From: Euryodendron excelsum | Lineage: Eukaryota; Streptophyta; Magnoliopsida; Ericales; Pentaphylacaceae | DNA length: 64,000 nucleotides | NCBI GenBank assembly: GCA_033060915.1 | Contig: CM065379.1 | Coordinates: 23,129,318-23,193,317, forward strand | Direction of reading: 5' to 3' | Part shown: piece after piece, positions 1-10,659 of the stretch | Layout of the letters: every line of letters begins with the position of its first letter | Numbering within the stretch: position 1 is the first letter of the stretch | Notes under the pieces: generated by a model | The model's database searches: none | Seen by the model: the letters and a program-made list of their open reading frames with translations, nothing else | What the model was told of the DNA's origin: nothing | Program-made: the position numbers and the translations under genes

Positions 1-953
1 TCGGGACTGATGGGTTTTCCATCTATAACAACACTTCGCATAGAGGACTGGGATTCATATTGATGCAGCACGACAAGGTGATTGCATATGTCTCGACACA
101 GTTAAGACCACATAAGAAGAACTACCCGACCCATGATCTTGAATTAGCAGTTGTGGTGTTTTCTTTGAAGATTTGGCACCACTATTTGTACGAAGTCATA
201 TATGAGATCTTCACCGACCATAAGAGTTTGAAGTATCTTTTCACATAAAAGGAGCTGAATATGAGACAAAGAAGATGGCTCGAGTTGAGCAAGAACTACG
301 ACGTTCTCATTCAGTGCCATCCAGGCAAGGCCAATGTTATGGCAAATGCCTTGAGTTGGAAGACTGCCACCAACCTAGCATGCTTGGTTATATCGCAACG
401 ACCCTTGTTCATCGAATTAGAAAGAAAGAAAATAAAGATTGTTGCGCTAGGCACAGATATGATGCTTACCACCATTATCGCCCAACCAGCATTAATTGAG
501 GTTGTAAAGCAAAGACATCCTGAAGATCCATAGTTATGGATGGTTTATGAAGAGTTGAGAACAAGGCCGAAGCCTAACTTCACCTTGCAGAATGGAGCTC
601 TAAAGTTCAAGGACCGCTTACGTGTGCCAAACATAACTGAGATCAAGAGGCGAGTTTTGAAGGAAGCTCACAACACGAAGTTTATTACACATCCAGGAGG
701 CACGAAGATGTATCGGGATTTGAAGGAAACATTTTGGTGGCTAGGAATGAAGAGGGAGATAGCCAAATTTGTGACACGATGCCTACATTGTCAACAAGTC
801 AAGGCAGAACATCAAAGGCCGGCGGGACTGCTACAACCTCTACCGATACCAAAATGTAAGTGGGAGCATATCACTATGGATTTCGTCGTGGGACTACCAA
901 GATCGTTGCGGGGTCGTGATGCTATTTGAGTTATTGTTGATCACCTCACCAAG
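1..953 (+). pseudogene. Ty3/gypsy pol remnant: RNase H and integrase N-terminus
   Basis: Decayed polyprotein of a Tekay/Del-like chromovirus. The first 350 bases encode the end of the RNase H domain: a [10 protein letters not shown] segment, then [10 protein letters not shown] and [11 protein letters not shown]. From about 540 the integrase zinc-binding region follows, with the two His (HNTKFITHPGG) and the two Cys (CLHCQQ) intact, and then the start of the catalytic core (HITMDFVVGLP). In-frame stops lie near 246, 531 and 927. The segment matches 24050-24985 of the complete element further right, which shows the same family and order. It stops abruptly after the DHLTK motif, where an Athila-like LTR begins. 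Non-functional. Confidence 0.9.
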
Positions 954-1199
954 TGATTATACTCTAAAAGTACAATGAGAGTCTCTAATTGTAATATATT
1001 GTTAGTACTTATTTATATATTATTTATCATTTTAATATAATTTTGGTATTTTTTATGTTTTTCATGTCTTGTATAGATTTGTAGCTAAAACTGAACAAAA
1101 TGGAGCAACGTGTAGACGGGTCATAATTGATACTGAAATTATATATTTATGTGTGTGTGTGTGTGTGGGTGATACATATTATATATATATATATATGTA
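954..1199 (+). mobile_element. Athila-like LTR, 5' fragment
   Basis: Starts with TGATTATACTCTAAAAG and continues with spaced blocks shared with the LTRs that begin at 52065 and 58405, for example the stretches around TTAGTATTT and the AAATGAAG-type block. Similarity fades into a GT/AT microsatellite around 1140-1200, so only about 240 of about 1640 LTR bases remain. The right limit is approximate. Confidence 0.6.
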
Positions 1200-1650
1200 A
1201 TGACATTTCGAATATAGCCTCATAGGAGTAAGATGTAACACATGACATGACTTCGTAAGGCATAATATAACTATCATAAGCATACATTGGCATTATACTA
1301 TAAGGCATTTCATAATATCGTAGAAAGGAGAGATATATTGTGACATTAGTACATATGGAAACACACGTAACTTATTGTGAAGCATTAGAACAAATCATAT
1401 TTCTCATTCTAGAGCATAAGTATGTTACGTTTCTATATCAGAGTTAGGCTCCGCATAAGTAACCTTAAAGGTCATGTATAGGGGTCTTTAGGCTAAGATC
1501 TTAACCATGTACAATATTGCCCACTTTGATGCTTCATGTCACGCATGTGCCTACCTTACGGTTTTAAGCACATTGCGATGGTAACACTTCGCCCTACCTA
1601 CTCCCTTGGGAGCGCTTGAGGTATCTGAGTACTCAACACAATACTGCCCG

Positions 1651-2014
1651 TTCTGGCTCGCACCTGCCTACCCCCTTCCGGGCGCTTGGTCTCAGCCGCA
1701 CGGTACACATAAGGCTCTTTAGGCCAACATTAGATTGTCTGCTTTGGCTCGCACCTGCTTACCCCCTTTCGGGCGCTTGGTCTCAACTGCGCGGTACACA
1801 TAAGGCTCTTTAGGCTAACATTAGATTGTCTGCTCTGGCTTGCACCTGCTTACCCCCTTTCTGGGCACTTGGTCTCAACCGCACGGTACACATAAAGCTC
1901 TTTAAGCCAACATTAGATTGTCCGCTCTGGCTCGCACTTGCCTACTCCCTTTCTAGGTACTTGGTCTCAACCGCACGGTACATATAAGGCTCTTTAGGCC
2001 AATATAGTAATCAT
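1651..2014 (+). repeat. 91-bp tandem repeat, four copies
   Basis: The phrase CTGGCTCGCACCTGC recurs at 1651, 1742, 1833 and 1924, an exact 91-base spacing. Each unit contains GGTCTCAACCGCACGGTACA and CTCTTTAGGCCAACATTAG. A degraded partial unit lies at about 1555-1650. The array sits in the reversed Tekay-like LTR, where other copies have one unit. Confidence 0.9.
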
Positions 2015-2290
2015 GAAGGTCATGCATAGGCTCTTTAGGCCAACCATGAGAGCTACGCTCAGTTATTAGTAACATAGAGTTCTTTAGGCCAATCGTAAAA
2101 GCTAGGCTCAGTTATAGTAACTGTAAAAGTCACATGTAAGCACCCCATTTTTGCCCGCTCGGCAATCTCCAGCCCGACCGGGTTCGGTTTCCAATGTCAC
2201 AACACATGCAGGTTTAAGATGAGCCTTACAATATCCAATCCAACCAGCTGGTTGCTTCTCGGGCCCACAAGGACCCACTGGAGCCATAAG

Positions 2291-2640
2291 CACCATTATT
2301 CCAGGCAGCTTTCCGGACTGGGAGGTCCTGGAAACCAACACCATCCAGGTAGCTTCCTGGGATCGAGCGATCTCGGGGACCAATACCTCATCAAAATTCC
2401 AAACGGTTCATTTCTGACGCCTGCTAGCCCGCCAACGTAGAATGTCCGTCATTTAGTAGTTTTCCGAGACCGGGCGTTCTCAGAGACTAACACCATCCCT
2501 CCAGGTAGCTTTCTAGGACTAAGCATTCTCAAGAACCAACACCACCCTTATAGGTAGTTCTCTAAAACTAGGCGTTCTTAGAGACCAACATCGTACAGGT
2601 AGTTTTCTGAGATCGGGCAGTCTCGGGAACTAACACCTAG
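2291..2640 (+). repeat. Degenerate ~50-bp repeats in giant LTR
   Basis: The phrase (C)AGGTAGCTTTCC, followed by a GGGCGTTCTC-like block and CCAACACCA, recurs at about 2291, 2346, 2450, 2511, 2561 and 2612. It lies in the first 500 bases of the 4.6-kb LTR, upstream of its promoter. Confidence 0.65.
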
Positions 2641-3133
2641 GTCAACACCGGCACCTGCTAGCCCGACTCGGTGCAAAATGACCAAACTTGCCCCTTAGGC
2701 CTCCAGGCAAGTTTTGGGAAAGTTCAAAATCTCTCAAAACGATAAGTCCATCCCACCAAGATGTTGTTAAACCATTAGGCGTCCCCCGCACGCCATTTGG
2801 TTCGAATTTGGTCCTATTTCAGCTCATTCCGATCAAAATGACCGTTTTGCCCCTAAACACCTCAGCACTGTGCAAACCCCGCCAAACAGTAAAAGACTTT
2901 CCCGAAACCATCTCTAGACGATCTTACACACTTAACACAACATACTAAACCATTCATGACCATTTCCAGCCAATTCCGATCAAAATGACCGTTTTACCCC
3001 TGAAAGTCAAAAAATGCCTCGAAACAGTACCAGCCTTGGAATCTCGGGTAGAAGGTTTCACCATACGCCCTTGTTTAACCCAAGGAGCATCCTGTGACAC
3101 TAAGCTCACACAACGCGATAAAAGTTCCCAGAA

Positions 3134-3565
3134 GCATCTCGTAGACGCTCCGCCTAAATTGTATTTTCCCCCGATTCCTTGGCTATAACGCACCCTCAAC
3201 CGACTTGAGAAATGCGTAAATCAGGGAATTATCGAAAGCTCATCCATAGATCTTTCCATCGATATAGTTCGATCGAATAGATCGCTTCCTGAAGCCCTCC
3301 ATCGTACGGTGTGCAAACTATGACTCTCAGCAACGCCTGGAGCGTCTCATAGACGCTTCGCCAAGGTTGACTTTTTCTCCAATTCCCTAATAAAAACGCA
3401 CCGTCAAATGACTTGAGAAATGCGCAAATTTGGGAATTCTTGAAAGTATTTTCGGAGTACTTTTCATCGGTACGGTTCGATCGAATAGATCGCTTCTTGA
3501 AGGCCTTGATCACACGAAACAAAAACAGCCACTTTCAAACACTCCCGGAGCGTATCACAGACGCT
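3134..3565 (+). repeat. ~207-bp tandem repeat carrying hairpins
   Basis: Hairpins built on AGCGTCT-CAT-AGACGCT occur at 3134-3150, 3341-3357 and 3549-3565, spaced 207-208 bases apart. The middle one is perfect; the outer two have one arm mismatch each. The sequence between them also repeats: GACTTGAGAAATGCG and TTCGATCGAATAGATCGCTT each appear twice. Located in the upstream part of the giant LTR. Confidence 0.85.
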
Positions 3566-3872
3566 CCGCAAAAGTGACCTTTTTGGCACACTTCCCAAGA
3601 CAATATCACTCACTTCCAAACATAATTCAAACTTTTTGAAAACATGAAAGCTCACCGGAAGCACTAGGAGAACATCCCGAGTGCGACCGATTCCCCCGAA
3701 ACTTTCCTGATTGACTCAATTATCGAGGCAAAGTTTGGATGAACCTTCCCGGTGATGGAGCGTATGCTACATGCACTCAAATTTTGATCAGATTGACTGA
3801 CTTTCAATCAATGGTCGAGATTTAACCAATACATAGGGTGCCACGTGTCATTCTGGCAATGGAACAGTACCT

Positions 3873-3891
3873 GCGCATGTAGCACATGCGC
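3873..3891. promoter_or_regulatory. Perfect hairpin just upstream of LTR TATA
   Basis: GCGCATGT-AGC-ACATGCGC: 8-base perfect arms with a 3-base loop, ending 20 bases before the TATA box at 3912. A related half-site, GCGTATGCTACATGC, lies at about 3759-3773. The function is unknown. Confidence 0.7.
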
Positions 3892-3911
3892 CAGGTCTGT
3901 GCTAGATTGCC

Positions 3912-3919
3912 TATAAATA
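3912..3919 (+). promoter_or_regulatory. LTR TATA box
   Basis: CCTATAAATAGAAGCC in the giant LTR, at offset about 1.78 kb. The transcript start would be expected about 30 bases downstream. The sister LTR has a matching TATAAATAA on the minus strand at 46913-46905. Confidence 0.65.
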
Positions 3920-5170
3920 GAAGCCTCCCCCTTTGTATATTCCAGGTCCAAAATTGATGCGAAGTTCTACTGAAATCACTCCAGAAACTCGAGTCTCCAC
4001 ATATATTCCTCCCTTCCAACATTTAGGCTAGATTCTACCCCTCCTAAGCCCATACACTCCCAATACAAAGCCTTCTACACACTTACACACTCCACTCTAG
4101 CCTCTTAAGCCTTCTTGAAGTCACTTAAGCTCCAATCAAGACATCCATTGAAGAGTACAAATGTGTTGAAGGCAAAAGGTGGTATCCCTTTTACATTTGT
4201 GCTCTCCCCCACTTTTCTCTTCTCTCCCCTAGCCCACTTGGGTTATTCTCTATTTTAATCCCCATCTTCAACCCCCCTTTCTTGTATGCTTGAGCCAAGA
4301 GGGTTCTTAGATCATGCCTAGAGGAAAGCAAGTGAGAGCCACCATGTAGGAGGACCTCTCACTAGCCTACTTTAAGATGGTATGGCCTAGGAGCCCTTTG
4401 TTTATGTGGTGTAGCCTAAAAGCCTTGTATGTGAATCATGAACCCTTGCATATTATTATGTTGATCATGTCTTGTATGCTTGACTTCATTTTATGCTTAT
4501 TGCCATATTCCACAATGCTTGCATTGCTCTTAATTTTATGTCATTTCCAAGTTCTACATTTCTTTAAAAAAAAATTGTTCCAAGAGTTGGCTCCTTGAAG
4601 CTTAGGATGGAACCTTAGAAATTATGCCTTAAAAGACCTCCTACTAATCCCCTAACTTTCATTTTGGTATCATGACACTTTAATTTGCACAAGAGTTGCT
4701 TCCCAATTCTCTAATTCTCAAGATTTCCATTCTTTTAAGTGTAATGGTTGGAATGGCCCCATAGAACCCTCTATTGAGTAGTTTCCCCTTTTGTTTGGCC
4801 ATATGAACCCTTTCTTGATGGAATGGTCCCCTTGAAAAGTGATTTTCAAAATCCTTCTCAAAAGATGGTTTTCAAAAATGCATTCTCTCCATCTTTGCAT
4901 CAAAAATGATTTTTCAAAAATTGTCATCCTTATGTTGATTTTTGAAACCTCCACTCTTGTCAAGATAAAGGTTATAATGGCCATGAGGAAACCTTCCTTG
5001 GAATGGTCTCCAATCACCAACCATATAAACCATACTATTGGTTAGAGTCAAAATTTTATGGAAATGATCTTCAAAAAGTTTGCCAACCAAAGTCCAGGGC
5101 ATAACATGTTTTGTTTTTCAAAACTCTTTCCAAGAATGCATCAAAATAATTTTCAAAAACCATTCTCCAA

Positions 5171-5415
5171 TCTAACCTTAGGTTAACTTGACCCTAGTTG
5201 ACCAACCCTAGGTTAACTTGACCCTAGTTGCCCAACCCTAGGTTAACTTAACCCTAGTTCACTCACCTTAAGTTAACCTAACCCTAAGTCATCCTAACCT
5301 TAGGTTAACCCTACCCTAGTTAGTTAACCCTAGGTCACCTTAACCTTAGGTTAACCTAACCTAAGTTAGTCAACCTTAGGTCACCTCTAACCCTAGGCTA
5401 ACCCTACCTAGGTTA
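5171..5415 (+). repeat. 10-bp-period minisatellite
   Basis: About 24 degenerate 10-base units alternate between CTAGGTTAAC-like and CTAACCTTAG/ACCCTAGTTG-like forms. The period is near one helical turn. It contains CCCTA strings but not regular telomeric CCCTAAA. Located downstream of the TATA box in the giant LTR. Confidence 0.8.
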
Positions 5416-7739
5416 GTACACTTCAAGGTTCTAACTCTTGAACCTCTTTTTCTTAAATGACCATTCAAACTTTCAAATTATCCTCATAACCTATTTTTCC
5501 AAAACTTCCCACTCTCATGATTTCAAAAACCTAACTCCATAAACTCTTCTAATGCTCTTACATTCTATCCTCAAGGCATTTCCAAAAATGTTTTCAAAAG
5601 GTCACAAACCTAAGGTGTTCCTAGCCCTCCCATGGTTGGGGATTCCAAGGACAAGTGATAAATCAAGAACAACCTCTAAGGTTGTCCATATTAGGATTCC
5701 AAACCCTTAGCTATTTCTAAAAATCACTCTCCAAACCAATTCATCAAAACATCCCTCCAAGGTTTTCAAAACAAGACTTCAAAAATACTTTCAAGTTCTC
5801 TTGAGACATGCCAAACCATTTTCAAAACACTCCACCATCCAATTTCAAGTCAAAACTTCCAAGACCATAAAGAGTCTTCAACTTCCAAGACCACAAAGTG
5901 GCTTAAACTTTTTCAAAGACCCTAAAGTGTCCTCAAACCTTCCAAAGGCCCTAATGCACCTATTTTCCATCGGGCTCTTGTCCGAATTACGATTGACCTG
6001 ATTCTCGCCAAATGAGATACGTAGGCAACCTAAAATGGTGCGGTCATAACTTTTATTCCAACTCCAATCCCTTTTTCAAAAATTCCAATCAATTCAAAGT
6101 TTCTATTCCAAACTCTTTCAAAACCCCCATTATTTTCAAATTTCTTCCAAAACTTGCATCATACATCATTCATCCAAAAAGTGATGACTAAACCTCTTTT
6201 TTTTTTCAAAGTTCTAAAGTGGATATTAAGTGGACAATGGTAACCGGTTATTCTAGTGAGTAAAGAAATGGTGATTAGACATGTAGGTACCGAAAAGGCG
6301 GGGTAGGGTGATGATCTTAGGATATCTTCTCTACACGTAACCAACCCCTGAACCATAGATTTCTATTTTTGAATGACCAAAGTGGAGTTATTTTCCAAAA
6401 GGGCTAAAATATTTCCAAAGGTTGCCAAACAACCTATTTTCCTAAAAACCCTCTCTTGAGGGAATTTTCAAAATCATTTTAAAAAACTCTAAGTTTAATC
6501 TTCGGATTAACACTTAGCTTTAGGTGCCCTAACTTGCCTTAATCAAGTTAGGTGGCGACTCCTATTTTTCTGAAAAGCCCTTAGTCAAGCCAATCGTTAA
6601 ACCTAGTTGCACTTGTCCTTCTAGGAGGATGAGGTCCAGTGACAGAGTTCCGTGCTTTAGGGTTTCCGAGCCAAAAGGATCTTGGACACCCCAAAAATCG
6701 GGGCGCGACATCACGCGTAGGCTTTTAAGCCAAGGGACGTCTCCCAACATGCGATAGATTATTTCGTGTCCCCTACCGTAGGACCATCGTTGCTAGTTTA
6801 GGGTCTTGTCACGAAAGACCTTACATGACGATAGTTTATTTCACGTCCCCCATCCTAGGACTATCGGGCTAGATTACAGTCTTGCTACGAAAAGACCTTG
6901 AGTTAGAGTTGTATGTTAGGAATCTTACATCTACTTTATGTGAACGTTCTAGTCTGTAGGTTGTAGTTCATATCATAGGTAAGGTTCGTACATAATTCAA
7001 AGCATGACATTCATACCTGAACGTAATCATTGATACATTGAAATAAATGGAAAGAAATGCATGAAACGTAATTGAACTTGAAAGCATTTGGAGGGTGATA
7101 GATCTTACTCATGGCATATCGTTACTCACCTCTACCCAACTGAAAGGGCGTTAAGCAAGGTGCTCCTACACATAATTCACATAGAAAACATGGAACATCA
7201 GTACACAATGCTAAGGCAAGGCATTAACGTATAAATAGAGACTAAGCATATAAGTCCCTCAACCTTGACTCACCAACACCTCACTCTCGTCATGGAAGAG
7301 CAAGACTACCTCTAGGGCAAGGGCCCAACGTAAAACGAGAACATGAAGTTGAGGTTTGAACATAAAAGCCGGAAAGTCGACTCTTTCATCGAGTCCTCAC
7401 CACTTCTCAATGATGAGTTCACACCCAAAGCTAGTTCCATTTGAAAATAAGCTTAAAGGCCTTTAATTTGATAGGTCATGGGCCAAAAACACATTTTGGG
7501 TGAAGAAGTTATGCCTTACGAAAGGTGGACTAAAATTTTGAAAAACAATGTTGTTGGTATGGATTTTGGGTCAACTTCAGACCCCCATTTTTCTCAATAT
7601 ATAAGAAATTAGAGAGCAAAATTTATATGAGTACAAAGGTCTATGAGTCTACTTTCTAACGCTTCAAACAGTGCATCAATCCGAATTTTTTAGAGAAAGT
7701 TATATCCGTTCTACTAAACAACGTCCAAGCTAACAGACC

Positions 7740-7950
7740 GTTCGAATGCCCAATCGGGGAGTTCGAATGCCTAGGCAAAATGAACTAGGAGATTGAACGC
7801 CCAAATGGGAGTTTGAACTCCAAGAAGAAAATTGAAAAAACCCTTTCTTTGACTATTCGAACTCCTCCCGAAAGAGTTTGAATGCCAGGCTTATTTCCCA
7901 CCGTTTGAACTCCATATCGGGAGTTCGAACGCCTTGTTCTGGGTAGCACC
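7740..7950 (-). repeat. Subfamily-specific GC-richer core of Tekay-like LTR
   Basis: On the minus strand the phrases GAGTTCGAA, GCATTCGAAC and GGGCGTTC recur about seven times in 200 bases. Next to them, at 7560-7735, is a block conserved with 19811-19925 and 26795-26950. The other LTR copies have unrelated cores at this position. Confidence 0.65.
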
Positions 7951-8615
7951 CGAAGTTCCACCAAAACTCCTCTAAACACAACGAAACCTTCCCAATACTC
8001 TTAGTGCTCAAAGATTAGCCCACAAGGATGATAATAACTCAAAATGGGGGAGAAAAAACAATCAAAACAAAGGGATCTAAAGAAGAAATAAAAAAACCCT
8101 AACATTTCACATATTTGGGGATTTCAACCCCCAACTCTCCAATCTCCAATATTGAGCTTCAAGCTCTCAAATTCAAAGTAATTGGGACTCAAAGAGTCCC
8201 CCAAGACAAACCCAACTCATATACAAGCATATATATAAAGACCCAACAAAATCACACAAGATAAATACATATATATGTAATTGTGTAGAGAGAAATGAAA
8301 CCTTATCTTCTTCAAGCTTGGTGAAATCTTCAATGGTTTCAATCTCTTCCTTTAAGCCTTTCTTCCTTTAATCTCCTCTTCCTTCTTCCTCTTTCTCTCT
8401 TTCTCCCTCTCTCCATCAATTTTGGTGTGTGTGTGTTTTGTGTGTTATAAGAAGACATATGGAAAAAATCTCATGTGTCGCACACCTCCAATCTAAGTTA
8501 CAACACAATTTCTCATTGGTCATTTTTTATCTAAAAGAACAAATAATTAACATTAAATATTGCATACACTAAAAATTCTCATTAATATAATTAAATAGAG
8601 GTTTGGGATATTATA

Positions 8616-9356
8616 GTGGGGGTAAACTAGAATGGTGGTGAAGAGAGAGATGAGAGATTTTATAGAGTAGAGATAGATCACAAGAAAAAAAGTGAGTTGT
8701 GCGGTTGTTTTTATTTTATTATTTAATATTGTTCATGTGAAGGGTAAAATTGTCTTATGAAGGGCAAAATGGGTATTCTGTATAAATTATATGATGACAT
8801 TAGCGAAATCTGTTAATGTAATTGACGAGGCTTTAACGAAAGGGGGAATCTTTTATGGACAACCAAAACAGAAGGGAGGTCAGTATTACTTTCGAAACTA
8901 TGGGGAAACTATCTGTTATTGTTACATACTTAACGGGAGGTTCGGGTAATTTTTTCTTATTTTTTTTTATCAAAAATATCTCGATTTTTTTTTAAAAATT
9001 CTCATCCAATGGCCATTTTTTTTTTTATTATTCAAGAGTTGAGATTACAAGGTACCAGTATTTTAGAAAGTCCTCTAAGTTGCTAGAGAAAAATCACACC
9101 AAAAAACTTTCCTCAAAATGAGAACTCACTTTTACAATATCACAATCAAGACAAGATTCTCATAAAATTTTCAGAAAACTTTTTAGTTTATCAAAAACTC
9201 TTAAAAATATTATAAAAATTCCCTAATAACGTGTTTTTTTTGGTATTTTTTATATTTTTAAAATTATTTTTAACAATAATGTTTAATTGTTATAATAAGT
9301 TTCACAGTGGGTGGATGAACAATATTAGTTGGCTTGGCATTGTGCACGACAAATCC
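8616..9356. other. Non-coding, no recognised feature
   Basis: AT-rich flank of the reversed LTR, with homopolymer runs near 8960 and 9010. No long ORF, terminal repeat or known motif was seen. Confidence 0.6.
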
Positions 9357-9359
9357 TTA

Positions 9360-10537
9360 GGCCTTGTTCGCTTGGCGAGACTAAATAGGACTGGACTGGA
9401 TTGAACTAACAGTCTCATATCGTCCATTTAATCTTTATGTGAAACAAACATGGGATAAAACCAAGAATTATCCTTATGCCTCACAAATATAATTTAATAT
9501 ATAATAAAAAAACTATATTATTAATAAATAATATTGTCTTAATATATTATTGGGTACAAATTATATATTAACATATATATATATATATAATATATAATAT
9601 TATGTTATACTATATTATATTATATTATGTTATTATACATAATATAAAATAATATATGCAAGTTTAGGTAAATAGTATTTTGGTCATTACACTATATTAA
9701 TAATAAATAATATTTTTTTAAATATATTAATAGGTACAAAATATATATTAACATATATATATACATATACAAATATGATATTAACATATAACATATATTA
9801 TATTACTAATTTAATACTAATATACACTATATTAATATATGTATAATTATGATATTAATATAAAGCTAATATACATGAATAATATATTAACACATACATA
9901 CTATATTATATAATATTATGTTATATTATATTATATTATATTTATTATGTTGTTATACATAATATAAAATAATATATGCAAATTTAGGTAAATGGTATTT
10001 TAGTCTTTACACTATATTAATAATAAATAATATTGTTTTTAATATATTAACAAGTACAAAATATATATTAATATACACACACGCACACACATATATATAT
10101 ATATATATATGTGATATTAACATATAACATATATTATATTACTAATTTAATGCTAATATACACTATTAATATATGTATACTTATGATATTAATATAAAGC
10201 TAATTTACATGAATAATGTATTAACACAAATATATTATATTATAAAATATTATGTTATATTATATTATATTATGTTGTTATACATAATATAAAATAATAT
10301 TTACAAGTTTTGGTAAATGATATTTTGGTCATTACCCACACAAATTTTGTTCCGGGACTATCTGTCTCACCTCCACTCCTGGGACTAAATAAGCCTAAAT
10401 AGTTCCACATATGTGGGACTAATAGTCCAATCCGGACTACTAGTTCGATTATTTTTTTACAATCAAACGTGAAATTATATGAGATTGTTAGTCCAGTCCA
10501 ATCTAGTCATGCTTAGTGCCACCAAGCAAACAAGGCC
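9360..10537. mobile_element. PIF/Harbinger-like TIR element, non-autonomous
   Basis: Flanked by TTA on both sides (9357-9359 and 10538-10540). The ends are inverted: GGCCTTGTTCGCTTGG at the left against GGCCTTGTTTGCTTGG on the other strand at the right. Similarity continues for about 60 bases, including the GACTGGACT and AACAATCTCATAT blocks. The interior is very AT-rich with no transposase. The TTA duplication and a GGCC..GTT start fit PIF/Harbinger. Confidence 0.85.
9691..10330. repeat. 320-bp tandem repeat inside TIR element
   Basis: ACTATATTAATAATAAATAA occurs at 9691 and again at 10011. Each is followed by the same series of blocks and closes with GGTAAATGRTATTTTRGTC. A diverged partial unit begins near 9500. 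Period 320 bases. Confidence 0.8.
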
Positions 10538-10659
10538 TTAGTGGTTTGGCTCGGCATTTCTGCTTGCGTGCGCCTTGCCTTGAAGTATGACCAGTGGCAA
10601 AGTAAGAAAATTCTATCAAAGGGGCAAAAATTATTAATGTGAGTAGCATCTTCCTGCTA

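Larger units (their letters stand above)
2135..6710 (+). mobile_element. Giant solo LTR (4.6 kb), Tat/Ogre-like Ty3/gypsy
   Basis: Begins TGTAAGCACCCC and ends GGGGCGCGACA, the same termini as the reversed copy at 44833-48321. The flanks are TCACA (2130-2134) and TCACG (6711-6715), a target duplication differing by one base. The surrounding LTR sequence continues across the insertion. It contains a TATA box (3912), upstream tandem repeats with hairpins, and a conserved block around 6018-6035 (GATACGTAGGCAACC) shared with the other copy near 45360. No coding sequence. Assignment to the Tat/Ogre lineage rests on LTR size and on my memory of the motif, and is tentative. Confidence 0.8.
1200..8615 (-). 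mobile_element. Tekay-like LTR, reversed, interrupted by a solo LTR
   Basis: On the minus strand this starts with TATAATATCCCAAAC (8615), comparable to the LTR start TGTAATATCTCGAAC at 18985. It shares conserved blocks with the LTRs at 18985 and 25998. These are the CA/GAA-rich leader, the block around 7560-7700 and the reverse complements of the CCTAAAGAGCCCTA and GGCAAGACCTTAAAC blocks. Removing the nested 4.6-kb LTR (2135-6710) joins the two halves at a TCAC duplication and leaves about 2.8 kb. It is a distinct subfamily: its core (about 7740-7950) and its 91-bp repeat are not found in the other copies. The right-hand limit is good; the left-hand one near 1200 is approximate. Confidence 0.75.

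Noticed and set aside
5171..5415. Telomere-like CCCTA strings
   Set aside because: Units are 10 bases and irregular, not the plant 7-base CCCTAAA repeat; this is an LTR minisatellite.
9541..10300. Possible replication origin or matrix attachment region
   Set aside because: AT-richness alone does not support this; the TIR element and its tandem repeat explain it.
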